From OMOG01 sp041485845 (GTDB lineage: Bacteria; Acidobacteriota; Terriglobia; Bryobacterales; Bryobacteraceae), in contig JBGPKH010000572.1 of the NCBI GenBank assembly GCA_041485845.1, positions 1 through 5,919 of the forward strand: a stretch of DNA of 5,919 nt, read 5' to 3'. The notes below the pieces were generated by a model. That model did no database searches and was not told the DNA's origin. It saw nothing but the letters and a program-made list of their open reading frames with translations. The number at the start of each line of letters is the position of its first letter. Position 1 is the stretch's first letter. Of the stretch, positions 1 to 5,576 are shown piece by piece. Made by a program: the position numbers and the translations under genes.

Positions 1-138
1 AGCAAGCGGATTCGCGTGAATTGGCGGTCGCGACTCGCAGTCGGGTTCGAGAACGCGGAGCGAGCGGAGGAGCGCAGTCCTGGGCGCGGCAGCGTGTCCC
101 AGGGCGAAACGGTCAAGTTATTTTTGCGCGCGCGCTAA
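1..138 (+). CDS. Possible C-terminal end of an unidentified gene (partial, 5' end outside window)
   Basis: This frame is open from base 1 to a TAA at 136-138 and encodes 45 residues ending in KLFLRAR. About 78% of its codons end in G or C, which fits coding use in a GC-rich genome and is clearly higher than in the other open plus frame here. The peptide is rich in charged residues and I do not recognise a family. If real, the gene converges on the DHA2 transporter, with 19 bp between the stops. Because only a short tail is visible, chance openness in GC-rich DNA is a serious alternative. Confidence 0.3.
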   Translation, partial: SKRIRVNWRSRLAVGFENAERAEERSPGRGSVSQGETVKLFLRAR

Positions 139-157
139 GTTACTGAGCCGGTAGAGG

Positions 158-1717
158 TCAGCGCATGGCCGTCGGACCGCCGTGATGCTTCGGCCGTTTC
201 ATGATGAACAGCAGCGGCAACACCAGCAGGAAGACCACCGCCATGAAACGGAACGTGTCCACGAAGGCCTGCATCGACGCCTGCCGCTGCACCAGCCCCC
301 AGATGGCGCCGTAGGCGCGTTGCATGGCGGTCGAGGGGTCGGTCCCGTGCGCCATCATGTTGGATTGCAGCTCTTTGAGGTACGCCTGCGCCGCCGGATT
401 GTATGGCGTCACGTGCGCGCTCAGCACGTGGGTATGAAACTGTTGCCGGCGGTAGAGAAACGTAGTAGCTGTGGCGATTCCGAAACTGCCGCCCAGGTTG
501 CGCATGAGGTTGAACATGCTGGTGGCGTTGCCCATCTGTTCTTTCGGGATGAGGTGCATGGTAGCGGTGGTCAGCGGCACGAACAGCATGGCCAGTGCCG
601 CGCCTTGTATGAACTGCGGCCAGAATATGTCCCAATATCCGGTATCGAGGTTGAGTGTCGACAGCGAATAGAGCGTCCAGGCGGCGAGCGCCAGCCCCAC
701 GGCCAGCACCTTGCGCGGATCGAACCTGCCGAGCACGGTCCCGACCACCGGCATCATGAGGAATGAACCCAATCCGCGCGGCGCCATCGCCATACCGGCT
801 TCCAGCGCCGGATAGCCGAGCAGGGTCTGCAGAAAGACGGGCAGCAACAGCAAGCTGCCGTAGAGCACGAAGCCCAGCACGGTCATCAAGAAGACGCCCG
901 CGCTGTAAGTTCTTTCCTTGAAAACCCGCAGGTTGACTACCGGATTGTGGGCGCGCATTTCGTAGACGATGAAGATCGCGATTCCCGCCACCGCGACGAC
1001 CGTCAGCACGGTAATCCAGTTGGAGGCGAACCAGTCCTCTTCCTGACCCTTGTCGAGCACCACCTGCAACGCCCCGACCGCCACCGCCAGCATACCGATG
1101 CCCCAGTAATCGATGCCCGCCCGGCTCCGCCGGATGTAGGGCGGATCGAAAATGAACAGGCGGGTCATGACGATCGAAGCCAGCCCTACCGGCAGATTGA
1201 TGTAGAAGACCCAACGCCAGCTCCAGTTGTCCGTGAGCCAGCCGCCCAGCACGGGACCGAGCATGGGCGCAACCACGATGCCCAGGCCCCAGAACGCCAT
1301 GGCTTTGCCGCGGTCCGCCGGCGGAAAGGCTTCCAGCATGACGGCCTGCGAAAGCGGCTGGAGCGCGCCGCCGGTGGCGCCCTGGACGATGCGGAAGAAA
1401 ATCAGCATCGAGAGATTCGGCGCCAGCCCGCACAGAAACGATGCGGCCGTGAACCCTACCACCGCCGCCATGAGCGTGCGTTTGCGTCCGAAATAGTTGG
1501 CGATCCAGCCCGTCATGGGCAGGATGACGGCGTTGGCCACGAGATACGAGGTGAGCGCCCAGGCGGCTTCATCGACGCTGGCCGAGAGGCTTCCGGCGAT
1601 GTGCGGCAGCGACACGTTGACCACGGTGGTGTCGAGCACCTCCATGAACGTGGCGAACATGACGGCGACCGCGACAATCCAAGGATTCACCTCCGGCTGC
1701 GGCGACGACGACGGCAT
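158..1717 (-). CDS. DHA2-family MFS multidrug efflux transporter (EmrB/QacA-like, 14 TM)
   Basis: An inner-membrane drug:proton antiporter of about 519 residues, close to the EmrB length of about 512. Visible hallmarks, numbered from the start chosen here: the TM1 motif FMEVLDTTVVNVSLPH (24-39, with the family Asp at 29); motif A in the loop after TM2 (about 69-82, including GRKRT); motif B with R109 in RIVQG; antiporter motif C, GPVLGG, at 154-159; and the DHA2 signature WSWRWVFYINLPVG (165-178). Long hydrophobic segments continue to the C-terminus, as expected for 14 helices. Known relatives pump lipophilic drugs or toxic metabolites, often with a periplasmic HlyD/EmrA adaptor. No adaptor gene lies immediately upstream, and downstream the window ends, so a tripartite pump cannot be confirmed. 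The frame is open up to an ATG at 1828, but the ATG at 1717 has a GAGGAG ribosome site 4 nt upstream and the usual short N-terminus; ATG 1735 is a second option. Substrate is unknown. Confidence 0.93.
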   Translation of the reverse strand: MPSSSPQPEVNPWIVAVAVMFATFMEVLDTTVVNVSLPHIAGSLSASVDEAAWALTSYLVANAVILPMTGWIANYFGRKRTLMAAVVGFTAASFLCGLAPNLSMLIFFRIVQGATGGALQPLSQAVMLEAFPPADRGKAMAFWGLGIVVAPMLGPVLGGWLTDNWSWRWVFYINLPVGLASIVMTRLFIFDPPYIRRSRAGIDYWGIGMLAVAVGALQVVLDKGQEEDWFASNWITVLTVVAVAGIAIFIVYEMRAHNPVVNLRVFKERTYSAGVFLMTVLGFVLYGSLLLLPVFLQTLLGYPALEAGMAMAPRGLGSFLMMPVVGTVLGRFDPRKVLAVGLALAAWTLYSLSTLNLDTGYWDIFWPQFIQGAALAMLFVPLTTATMHLIPKEQMGNATSMFNLMRNLGGSFGIATATTFLYRRQQFHTHVLSAHVTPYNPAAQAYLKELQSNMMAHGTDPSTAMQRAYGAIWGLVQRQASMQAFVDTFRFMAVVFLLVLPLLFIMKRPKHHGGPTAMR

Positions 1718-1721
1718 CCAA

Positions 1722-1727
1722 CTCCTC
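1722..1727 (-). promoter_or_regulatory. Ribosome binding site deciding the DHA2 transporter start
   Basis: GAGGAG on the minus strand, 4 nt before the ATG at 1717. Neither of the two upstream in-frame ATGs (1735, 1828) has a comparable purine-rich site, and the 37 extra residues they would add look unlike the family, whose members start shortly before TM1. The spacing is slightly short. Confidence 0.6.
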
Positions 1728-1767
1728 GATTCCATGATGCCGCAAGGACGGCGCGGGATGCGGGAGG

Positions 1768-1796
1768 ATCGTGAAATACAAGTTGTAGCGGCGGAG
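1768..1796 (+). repeat. Upstream block, copy 1 (degenerate promoter plus ribosome site)
   Basis: This 29-bp block matches 2121-2149 at 27 of 29 positions and sits the same way before a short gene copy. One of the two differences changes the -10-like TATACA of copy 2 to AATACA (1775-1780), which would weaken it. The GGAG near the 3' end is kept. The block lies in the divergent gap between the DHA2 transporter start and the first small-gene copy. It shows that the duplication included the control region, not only the coding part. Confidence 0.6.
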
Positions 1797-1800
1797 CGGT

Positions 1801-2063
1801 ATGGACATGCAGAGAAGCGCGATGCCAAGTGGGAGGGGCGTGTGACTCAACACGACCGCGAAATGGCCGCGATTCGAAAGAACCTGGACCGAGCCTTCAC
1901 GCTCAGCGTTCTCGATGCGCGCAACGAGCGCAAGCGCCGCCGGAAGATGGACACGCGCTTCGACGAAAAGATGGCGCACCTCGCCGCCGCGCAACGGCTC
2001 ACCGGACAAGCGCTGAAAGAATTCATCGAATCCATGCGCCGGGGCGCCAAGGGCCACTCCTGA
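1801..2063 (+). pseudogene. Frameshifted tandem copy 1 of a short helical protein gene
   Basis: The nucleotide and protein sequence align with the intact gene at 2154-2444. Shared stretches include KWE, TQHDRE/AQHDRE, AIRKNL, ERKRR, LAAAQ and the C-terminal GHS. The ATG at 1801 corresponds to the start of the intact copy, but between it and the CAAGTGG landmark there are 25 nt here against 65 nt there. This net loss of 40 nt shifts the frame, so the original start now reads only 14 codons to a TGA at 1843-1845. The body (from about 1827) stays open to the TGA at 2061-2063 and carries a 12-nt in-frame gain relative to copy 2. A shifted start at ATG 1758, preceded by AAGGA, could in principle still give a protein of about 101 residues in the body frame. 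I favour a decaying duplicate because the original start context is preserved but disconnected from the body. Function of the family is unknown to me. Confidence 0.65.
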
Positions 2064-2089
2064 CTCACTCACGGATCGACGACGGCTGA

Positions 2090-2118
2090 GTCCCCAATAG
2101 CCGCGCGGAAGTGGGGAC
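2090..2118. repeat. Inverted repeat before the second small gene
   Basis: A perfect 7-bp inverted repeat, GTCCCCA (2090-2096) and TGGGGAC (2112-2118), with a 15-nt centre that itself contains the palindrome CCGCGCGG (2101-2108). It ends 6 bp before the -10-like element at 2125-2133, a position suited to an operator or activator site. No T-run follows, so an intrinsic terminator is unlikely. The equivalent is not present upstream of copy 1. Confidence 0.4.
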
Positions 2119-2120
2119 CT

Positions 2121-2149
2121 ATCGTGATATACAAGTAGTAGCGGCGGAG
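2121..2149 (+). promoter_or_regulatory. Upstream block, copy 2: extended -10-like promoter and ribosome site
   Basis: The intact version of the block at 1768-1796. It holds TGATATACA (2125-2133), read as an extended -10 (TG, one base, then TATACA), and GGAG (2146-2149) 4 nt before the ATG at 2154. Transcription starting about 7 nt after the -10 would give a leader of roughly 14 nt. No good -35 is seen, which is common for extended -10 promoters. Conservation between the two copies supports function. Confidence 0.5.
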
Positions 2150-2153
2150 AACC

Positions 2154-2444
2154 ATGGACGTAGAGAGAACAATGGAGTTCATCCTGGAGCAGTTGGCGCG
2201 CAGCGAGGCGGCGCACGTCAAGTGGGAAGAGCACGTGGCCCAACACGATCGTGAGATCGGCGCGATCCGTAAGAACCTGGCCCGGGCCGTCAAGCTCAGC
2301 GTCCTGGAAGCCCGCCACGAACGCAAACGCCGCCAGGAGTTGGACGAGAAAATCACGCAGCTCGCCGCCGCGCAACTGCTCACCGAACAAGAACTGCGAA
2401 AATTCATTAGAGCGACACTCCGGGGCAAGAACGGACACTCCTGA
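2154..2444 (+). CDS. Short helical, probably coiled-coil, protein of unknown function
   Basis: Encodes 96 residues, opening MDVERTMEFILEQL and rich in Glu, Arg, Lys, Gln, Ala and Leu, with almost no Pro or Gly before the last ten residues. That composition suggests one or two long helices and probably a coiled coil. There is no signal peptide and no membrane segment. The C-terminus is basic (RGKNGHS). As I recall, short proteins with this type of opening are abundant and mostly uncharacterised in Acidobacteriota genomes; I know no function. The start is supported by a GGAG site and by the duplicated upstream block. It follows a broken paralogue at 1801-2063 and precedes the sugar porter by 42 bp on the same strand, but that gene seems to have its own promoter. 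The intact reading frame beside a decayed copy suggests that this copy is the one kept. Confidence 0.75.
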   Translation: MDVERTMEFILEQLARSEAAHVKWEEHVAQHDREIGAIRKNLARAVKLSVLEARHERKRRQELDEKITQLAAAQLLTEQELRKFIRATLRGKNGHS

Positions 2445-2466
2445 CGGACGAGTCGCAGCCGATCCA

Positions 2467-2477
2467 TGTGGTACGCT
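2467..2477 (+). promoter_or_regulatory. Extended -10-like promoter of the sugar porter, possible leaderless start
   Basis: TGTGGTACGCT contains TG, one base, then TACGCT (2472-2477), matching the extended -10 pattern at TG and at the first, second and last hexamer positions. A start point about 7 nt downstream falls at about 2484-2487, essentially on the ATG at 2487. No Shine-Dalgarno sequence precedes that ATG, so the two observations agree with a leaderless transcript. This is inference from spacing only. Confidence 0.4.
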
Positions 2478-2486
2478 CTTCGTTGA

Positions 2487-3809
2487 ATGAACGCATACCT
2501 GGCGAAGAGTTCCCTAGTCGCCGCCTTGGGCGGGCTGCTGTTCGGATTCGATACGGCCGTCATTGCCGGCGCAACGGGGGCCCTGACCGCCACCTATGCG
2601 CTTTCGCCCGCGACCCTCGGACTCACCGTCGCCGCGGCGCTCTATGGCACGATTCTGGGCGCGATGTTCGGTGGTATTCCGGGCGACCTCTACGGACGCC
2701 GCGCCAGCCTGCGCATTACCGCCGTGCTGTATCTGCTCTCCGCGCTGGGCTGCGCTTTCGCGTGGAACTGGACCATGTTCGTGACGGCCCGCTTTATCGG
2801 CGGACTGGGCATCGGCGCCTCCTCCGTGCTGGGACCCATGTACATCGCGGAGATCGCTCCGCCCAAGCAGCGCGGGCGCATGGTGGGCTTCTTCCAGTTC
2901 AATATCGTCTTCGGCATTCTGCTCGCCTACTTCTCCAATTACGTCGTTGGCACGCTGGGGTTCGGCGATATCGAGTGGCGCTGGAAGCTCGGAATTCCGG
3001 CCATTCCCGCGGCCCTGTTCCTCATCATGCTGTTCACCATTGCGGAGAGCCCGCGCTGGCTGGCGAAGAAGGGTCGCCTGCCGGAGGCCGAGGAAGTGTT
3101 GCGCAACACGGGCGATCCGAACTACCAGCAGGACCTCATGGAGATCGTCGAGTCGGTGGACGCGAAGCACGGGGCCGGCAATGAGCCCCTGTTCCAACAC
3201 AAGTACCGCTTCCCGATCTTCCTGGCGGTTTCAATCGGGATGTTCAACCAGTTCTCCGGCATCAACGCGGTCCTCTACTACCTGAACGACATCTTCGCCA
3301 AGGCCGGCTTCACCAAAGTGTCGGGCGATCTGCAAGCCGTCGCCGTGGGCGCGACCAACCTGCTCTTCACGATTGTGGCGATGTCGGTGATCGACCGCAT
3401 CGGGCGCAAGACGCTGCTCCTGATCGGGTCGGTTGGCACGGCGGTGGCGCTGGCCGGAGTGGCCGCCATCTTTTTCGCCGGAACCCACCAGGAACTGCTG
3501 GTGTGGTGCCTGGTCGGATTCATCGCCTTCTTTGGGTTTTCACAGGGCGCCGTGATCTGGGTCTACCTCAGCGAGGTCTTTCCCACGCGAGTCCGCGCCA
3601 AAGGCCAGAGCCTGGGGAGCTTTACCCACTGGATCATGAACGCCCTCATTTCGGGAATTTTTCCGGTGCTGGCCGCAACCTCCGGGGGAGCGCCGTTTGT
3701 GTTCTTCGCGGTGATGATGGTGGTCCAGTTCTTCGTCGTGCTGGCGACCTATCCGGAGACCAAGGGCTATTCGCTCGAAGAGATGCAAAGGAAGCTGGGG
3801 ATCGAATAG
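2487..3809 (+). CDS. Sugar porter family MFS transporter (12 TM)
   Basis: An inner-membrane sugar carrier of 440 residues, slightly short for the sugar porter family (2.A.1.1; members include XylE and GLUT), which usually couples uptake of a mono- or disaccharide to protons. Visible in order: TM1 motif GGLLFGFDTAVIAG (15-28, with D22); loop motif GDLYGRR (66-72); R102 and the PMYIAEIAPPKQRG motif (117-130); Q137; AESPRWL (186-192) where PESPRWL is usual; NQFSGIN (254-260) in TM7; DRIGRK (303-308); WVYLSEVFPTRVRAKG (358-373); and PETKG (423-427) near the end. A TGA directly before ATG 2487 rules out a longer protein. TM7 carries NQ where XylE has the sugar-contacting pair QQ, and SQGAVIW replaces the common GPVPW; I recall both in a subgroup found in Bacteroidetes and Acidobacteria. 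The substrate cannot be read from sequence. It converges on the outer-membrane barrel gene at 3818-5107. Confidence 0.95.
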   Translation: MNAYLAKSSLVAALGGLLFGFDTAVIAGATGALTATYALSPATLGLTVAAALYGTILGAMFGGIPGDLYGRRASLRITAVLYLLSALGCAFAWNWTMFVTARFIGGLGIGASSVLGPMYIAEIAPPKQRGRMVGFFQFNIVFGILLAYFSNYVVGTLGFGDIEWRWKLGIPAIPAALFLIMLFTIAESPRWLAKKGRLPEAEEVLRNTGDPNYQQDLMEIVESVDAKHGAGNEPLFQHKYRFPIFLAVSIGMFNQFSGINAVLYYLNDIFAKAGFTKVSGDLQAVAVGATNLLFTIVAMSVIDRIGRKTLLLIGSVGTAVALAGVAAIFFAGTHQELLVWCLVGFIAFFGFSQGAVIWVYLSEVFPTRVRAKGQSLGSFTHWIMNALISGIFPVLAATSGGAPFVFFAVMMVVQFFVVLATYPETKGYSLEEMQRKLGIE

Positions 3810-3818
3810 CGCGGCGCT
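3808..3818. repeat. Small palindrome spanning the convergent stop codons
   Basis: AGCGC, one G, GCGCT, touching the TAG of the sugar porter and the TGA of the opposite gene, which are separated by only 8 bp. It lacks T-runs on either strand and the loop is too short for a full hairpin, so it is a poor terminator. The symmetry may be chance. Confidence 0.25.
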
Positions 3819-5107
3819 CACAAACGATACAGAAAGGTCACGTAGGGGTAAGTGCTCCCCGTATAGTTGGTGGCGTGCCGGATATACTCGCCGGCCCACA
3901 GGTGCGCGATGCCGCCGACGAGATCGAGGCGCCGGCTGAACGAGTACGAAGTCTGCAGATCCAGTTCGGGTCCGAGCCGGCTGCTGGTGGCATTCTTCCA
4001 CTTCACATTGACGCCGCCCTGGGTGTAGATCGCATCGTTCTTGTTGGCCAGCCACAGGTAGTGGAAGACCGCCTTCGAAGTCCAGCGTTTCGCCGGTTTG
4101 AGCTCGAGCGCCGTCGCGGCGTGGTTGATGTTCCGCCAGGCGAAGCGGTCCATAAAGCCGTACTTGTCGTGGTTGTTGGCGTACAACGCATCGAACGTGC
4201 CGCGGGCGCCATCCACGCCATTGTCCCCGGAGGCGTGATTGAATTCGAGCACCCAGCGCGGCGTCCACGAGGTCACGGGTACGGGCACGCCGATGCTGTA
4301 GTGACCGGACCAGGCGCGGATCTTGTCCTCAGCGCAATGCCCGGTTTGAAATGCGGTGTCCACGCTGAAGGTTGTATTTCCCCTCAAAACTCCGGCGGCG
4401 CGGACACCCGAAGTGTACTCGCTTTGCGCCCCGGCCGGGCCCAACTCGCCCCTGACGCCGCCCAGGACTTTCCAGAAGAGGTAGGGTTCGATGACCACCT
4501 TGCGGATCAGCCGGTCGAAAGACCCATAGAACCCATAGAAGCCGTTCTTGAGCTGCGGGTGATCGAAGCGCGGCTGCAACGGCACGACAACCGCGCTGGC
4601 GAACCAGTCGACGTGCACACCCGGGCGGTTATAGCGCAGCCGGATGGCATCGAAGCTCCGGGCGGTGTTGGTCCAGGCCGAGTCGCCAACCAGGCGCATC
4701 TCCGCGAATCCGAGTTCCTGACGCCCCATTCGCGCCGACCACGTCGCGCTTTCCAGGTTGCCCAGTTCCAGATATCCCTGGTAAAGGTCCATCGAATCGG
4801 CTACGCTGGCGGGCGGCGTGCCCCGATGGAAGCTTGCGACCTCTGCATCCTGGGCCTGCACATAGAGGCGCAGCCACTTTGCCGCGTGGAAGCGGAGGCC
4901 GACCCGGAGGCGGGACTGGTAATCCGTGTCGTCGACGCCTTTGATCGTCTTGAAGCCCATGTCCCGTTCCAGACGCCCGCGCAATTGGAGATCGAACTTC
5001 AGCCATTTGGGCAGGGGAATCTCCTGGTTTGGGGCGGGCGGCGTTTGCGCACGAGCGGCCGGCGCCGCGAGGATGCACAACAGCACGCAGGTAAAGGCTT
5101 GGCGCAA
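3818..5107 (-). CDS. Alginate-export-family outer-membrane beta-barrel protein
   Basis: Encodes 429 residues. Residues 1-20 form a signal peptide (hydrophobic core, then ARA before Q21), so the mature protein goes to the outer membrane. The rest shows alternating polar and aromatic strands typical of a barrel. Family marks are GRQELGF (128-134), RLVGDSAWTNT (138-148) followed by RSFDAIRL (150-157), the FDALYANNHDKYGFMD stretch, and a C-terminal strand ending FLYRL. The family is named after AlgE, which exports alginate in Pseudomonas, but members are widespread in bacteria without alginate genes, and none is seen here. A general porin or sugar channel is an equally good guess. The only usable start is a TTG at 5107: the frame has no ATG, GTG or other TTG between it and a stop at 5150-5152, and the next candidates would cut the signal peptide. 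No strong ribosome site is visible. The convergent neighbour is a sugar porter. Confidence 0.88.
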   Translation of the reverse strand: MRQAFTCVLLCILAAPAARAQTPPAPNQEIPLPKWLKFDLQLRGRLERDMGFKTIKGVDDTDYQSRLRVGLRFHAAKWLRLYVQAQDAEVASFHRGTPPASVADSMDLYQGYLELGNLESATWSARMGRQELGFAEMRLVGDSAWTNTARSFDAIRLRYNRPGVHVDWFASAVVVPLQPRFDHPQLKNGFYGFYGSFDRLIRKVVIEPYLFWKVLGGVRGELGPAGAQSEYTSGVRAAGVLRGNTTFSVDTAFQTGHCAEDKIRAWSGHYSIGVPVPVTSWTPRWVLEFNHASGDNGVDGARGTFDALYANNHDKYGFMDRFAWRNINHAATALELKPAKRWTSKAVFHYLWLANKNDAIYTQGGVNVKWKNATSSRLGPELDLQTSYSFSRRLDLVGGIAHLWAGEYIRHATNYTGSTYPYVTFLYRL

Positions 5108-5151
5108 GGTCCGGACCCAACGCGACTGTAACGTGCGGCAGGCGAATAGTC

Positions 5152-5182
5152 AATATACAGATTCTAATATCTGCTTATGCAA
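5152..5182 (-). promoter_or_regulatory. Candidate promoter of the outer-membrane barrel gene in an AT-rich island
   Basis: On the minus strand TTGCAT (5182-5177) is followed 19 nt later by TATATT (5157-5152), a plausible sigma-70-type pair with slightly long spacing. Transcription would begin near 5145 and leave a leader of about 37 nt before the TTG at 5107. The surrounding 5143-5180 is strongly AT-rich against a 60% GC background and contains CAGAT and ATCTG as a small inverted repeat (5158-5173). Confidence 0.4.
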
Positions 5183-5409
5183 CCGAGGCGGCCCCGCACT
5201 GCCTCCGCAACAGCGGTGCGCGGCCGGGCGAGCTCGTCGCCGTACTCGGCCTCGGCGGCTGGGGCCATCTCGGCGTCCAGTTCGCCACCAGAGCGGGGTT
5301 CCGGACGGTTGCGATCGCGCGCGGTAAAGACAAGGAGTCCCTGACTCGCGAACTCGGTGCTTCGCATTACATCGATAGCCAGGCGCAGGACCCCGCCGTG
5401 GAACTGCGC
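5182..5409 (+). pseudogene. Fragment of zinc-dependent alcohol dehydrogenase: NAD(P)-binding domain
   Basis: Translation in one open frame gives TEAAP, then LRNSGARPGELVAVLGLGG followed by WGHLGVQFA, then FRTVAIARGKDKE, LGASHYID and DPAVELR. This is the Rossmann part of a medium-chain zinc alcohol dehydrogenase, including the GxGxxG dinucleotide loop. Intact proteins have about 340 residues; only about 76 codons are here, without the catalytic domain or C-terminus. In relatives EAAP is followed by about ten residues of the LLCAGVTTFNA type before LRNSG, whereas here two residues join them, suggesting an in-frame deletion near 5197. No ATG, GTG or TTG lies in frame within the homologous part before 5398. 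Homology stops at about 5409, where the reversed N-terminal fragment begins. The left limit is approximate because the AT-rich island follows immediately. Confidence 0.75.
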
Positions 5410-5418
5410 AATCACCAG

Positions 5419-5568
5419 CGGAAAGGTTCCCTCCTTGGTGAGGGTGTCGCTGTGGCAGATGCCGCAGGCCTGGACTTTGATCCGCACCGATCCGGGGCCG
5501 GGTTCGGGGATTTCGCGTTCCACGATCTCGAGAGGCGCCTTCGGGTGGGCGACCTGTACGGCGCGCAT
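5419..5568 (-). pseudogene. Fragment of zinc-dependent alcohol dehydrogenase: N-terminal 50 codons, inverted
   Basis: From ATG 5568 on the minus strand the translation is MRAVQVAHPKAPLEIV, then EREIPEPGPG, VRIKVQACGICHSD and TLTKEGTFP. This is the N-terminus of a medium-chain zinc alcohol dehydrogenase, with the catalytic-zinc cysteine and histidine in CGICHSD (35-41). After the Pro at residue 50 the family continues with a G-x-x-x-P-R-x-P-GHE segment, but here the sequence departs (LVIAQF) and within 9 bp meets the end of the opposite-strand NAD-binding fragment. A GGAGG lies about 13 nt before the ATG, so the original start may be intact. The frame stays open to about 5164 but encodes the complement of the other fragment, so no working enzyme is possible. 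Confidence 0.78.
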
Positions 5569-5576
5569 GTGGGCAT

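Noticed and set aside
79..103. Inverted repeat CCTGGG / CCCAGG with a 13-nt loop
   Set aside because: Only 6 bp, no T-run directly after it, and it lies inside a possible coding tail.
115..142. TTTTT followed by (GC)5, flanked by the direct repeat AAGTTA (115-120, 137-142)
   Set aside because: Considered as a terminator between the convergent genes, but the T-run precedes the GC stem on the plus strand and becomes an A-run after it on the minus strand, so it fits neither direction. The short repeat is likely chance.
947..1774. Long plus-strand open frames opposite the DHA2 transporter
   Set aside because: They are rich in Arg, His, Asp and Pro, as expected for antisense of a GC-rich membrane protein, with no recognisable motifs. 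The minus frame has all DHA2 signatures.
2514..3200. Minus-strand open frame opposite the sugar porter
   Set aside because: Low-complexity, charged antisense translation. The plus frame carries the full set of sugar porter motifs.
3503..5131. A 542-codon open frame on the plus strand
   Set aside because: It is the out-of-frame tail of the sugar porter followed by the antisense of the barrel gene. It shows no family motif, while both real genes have clear domains.
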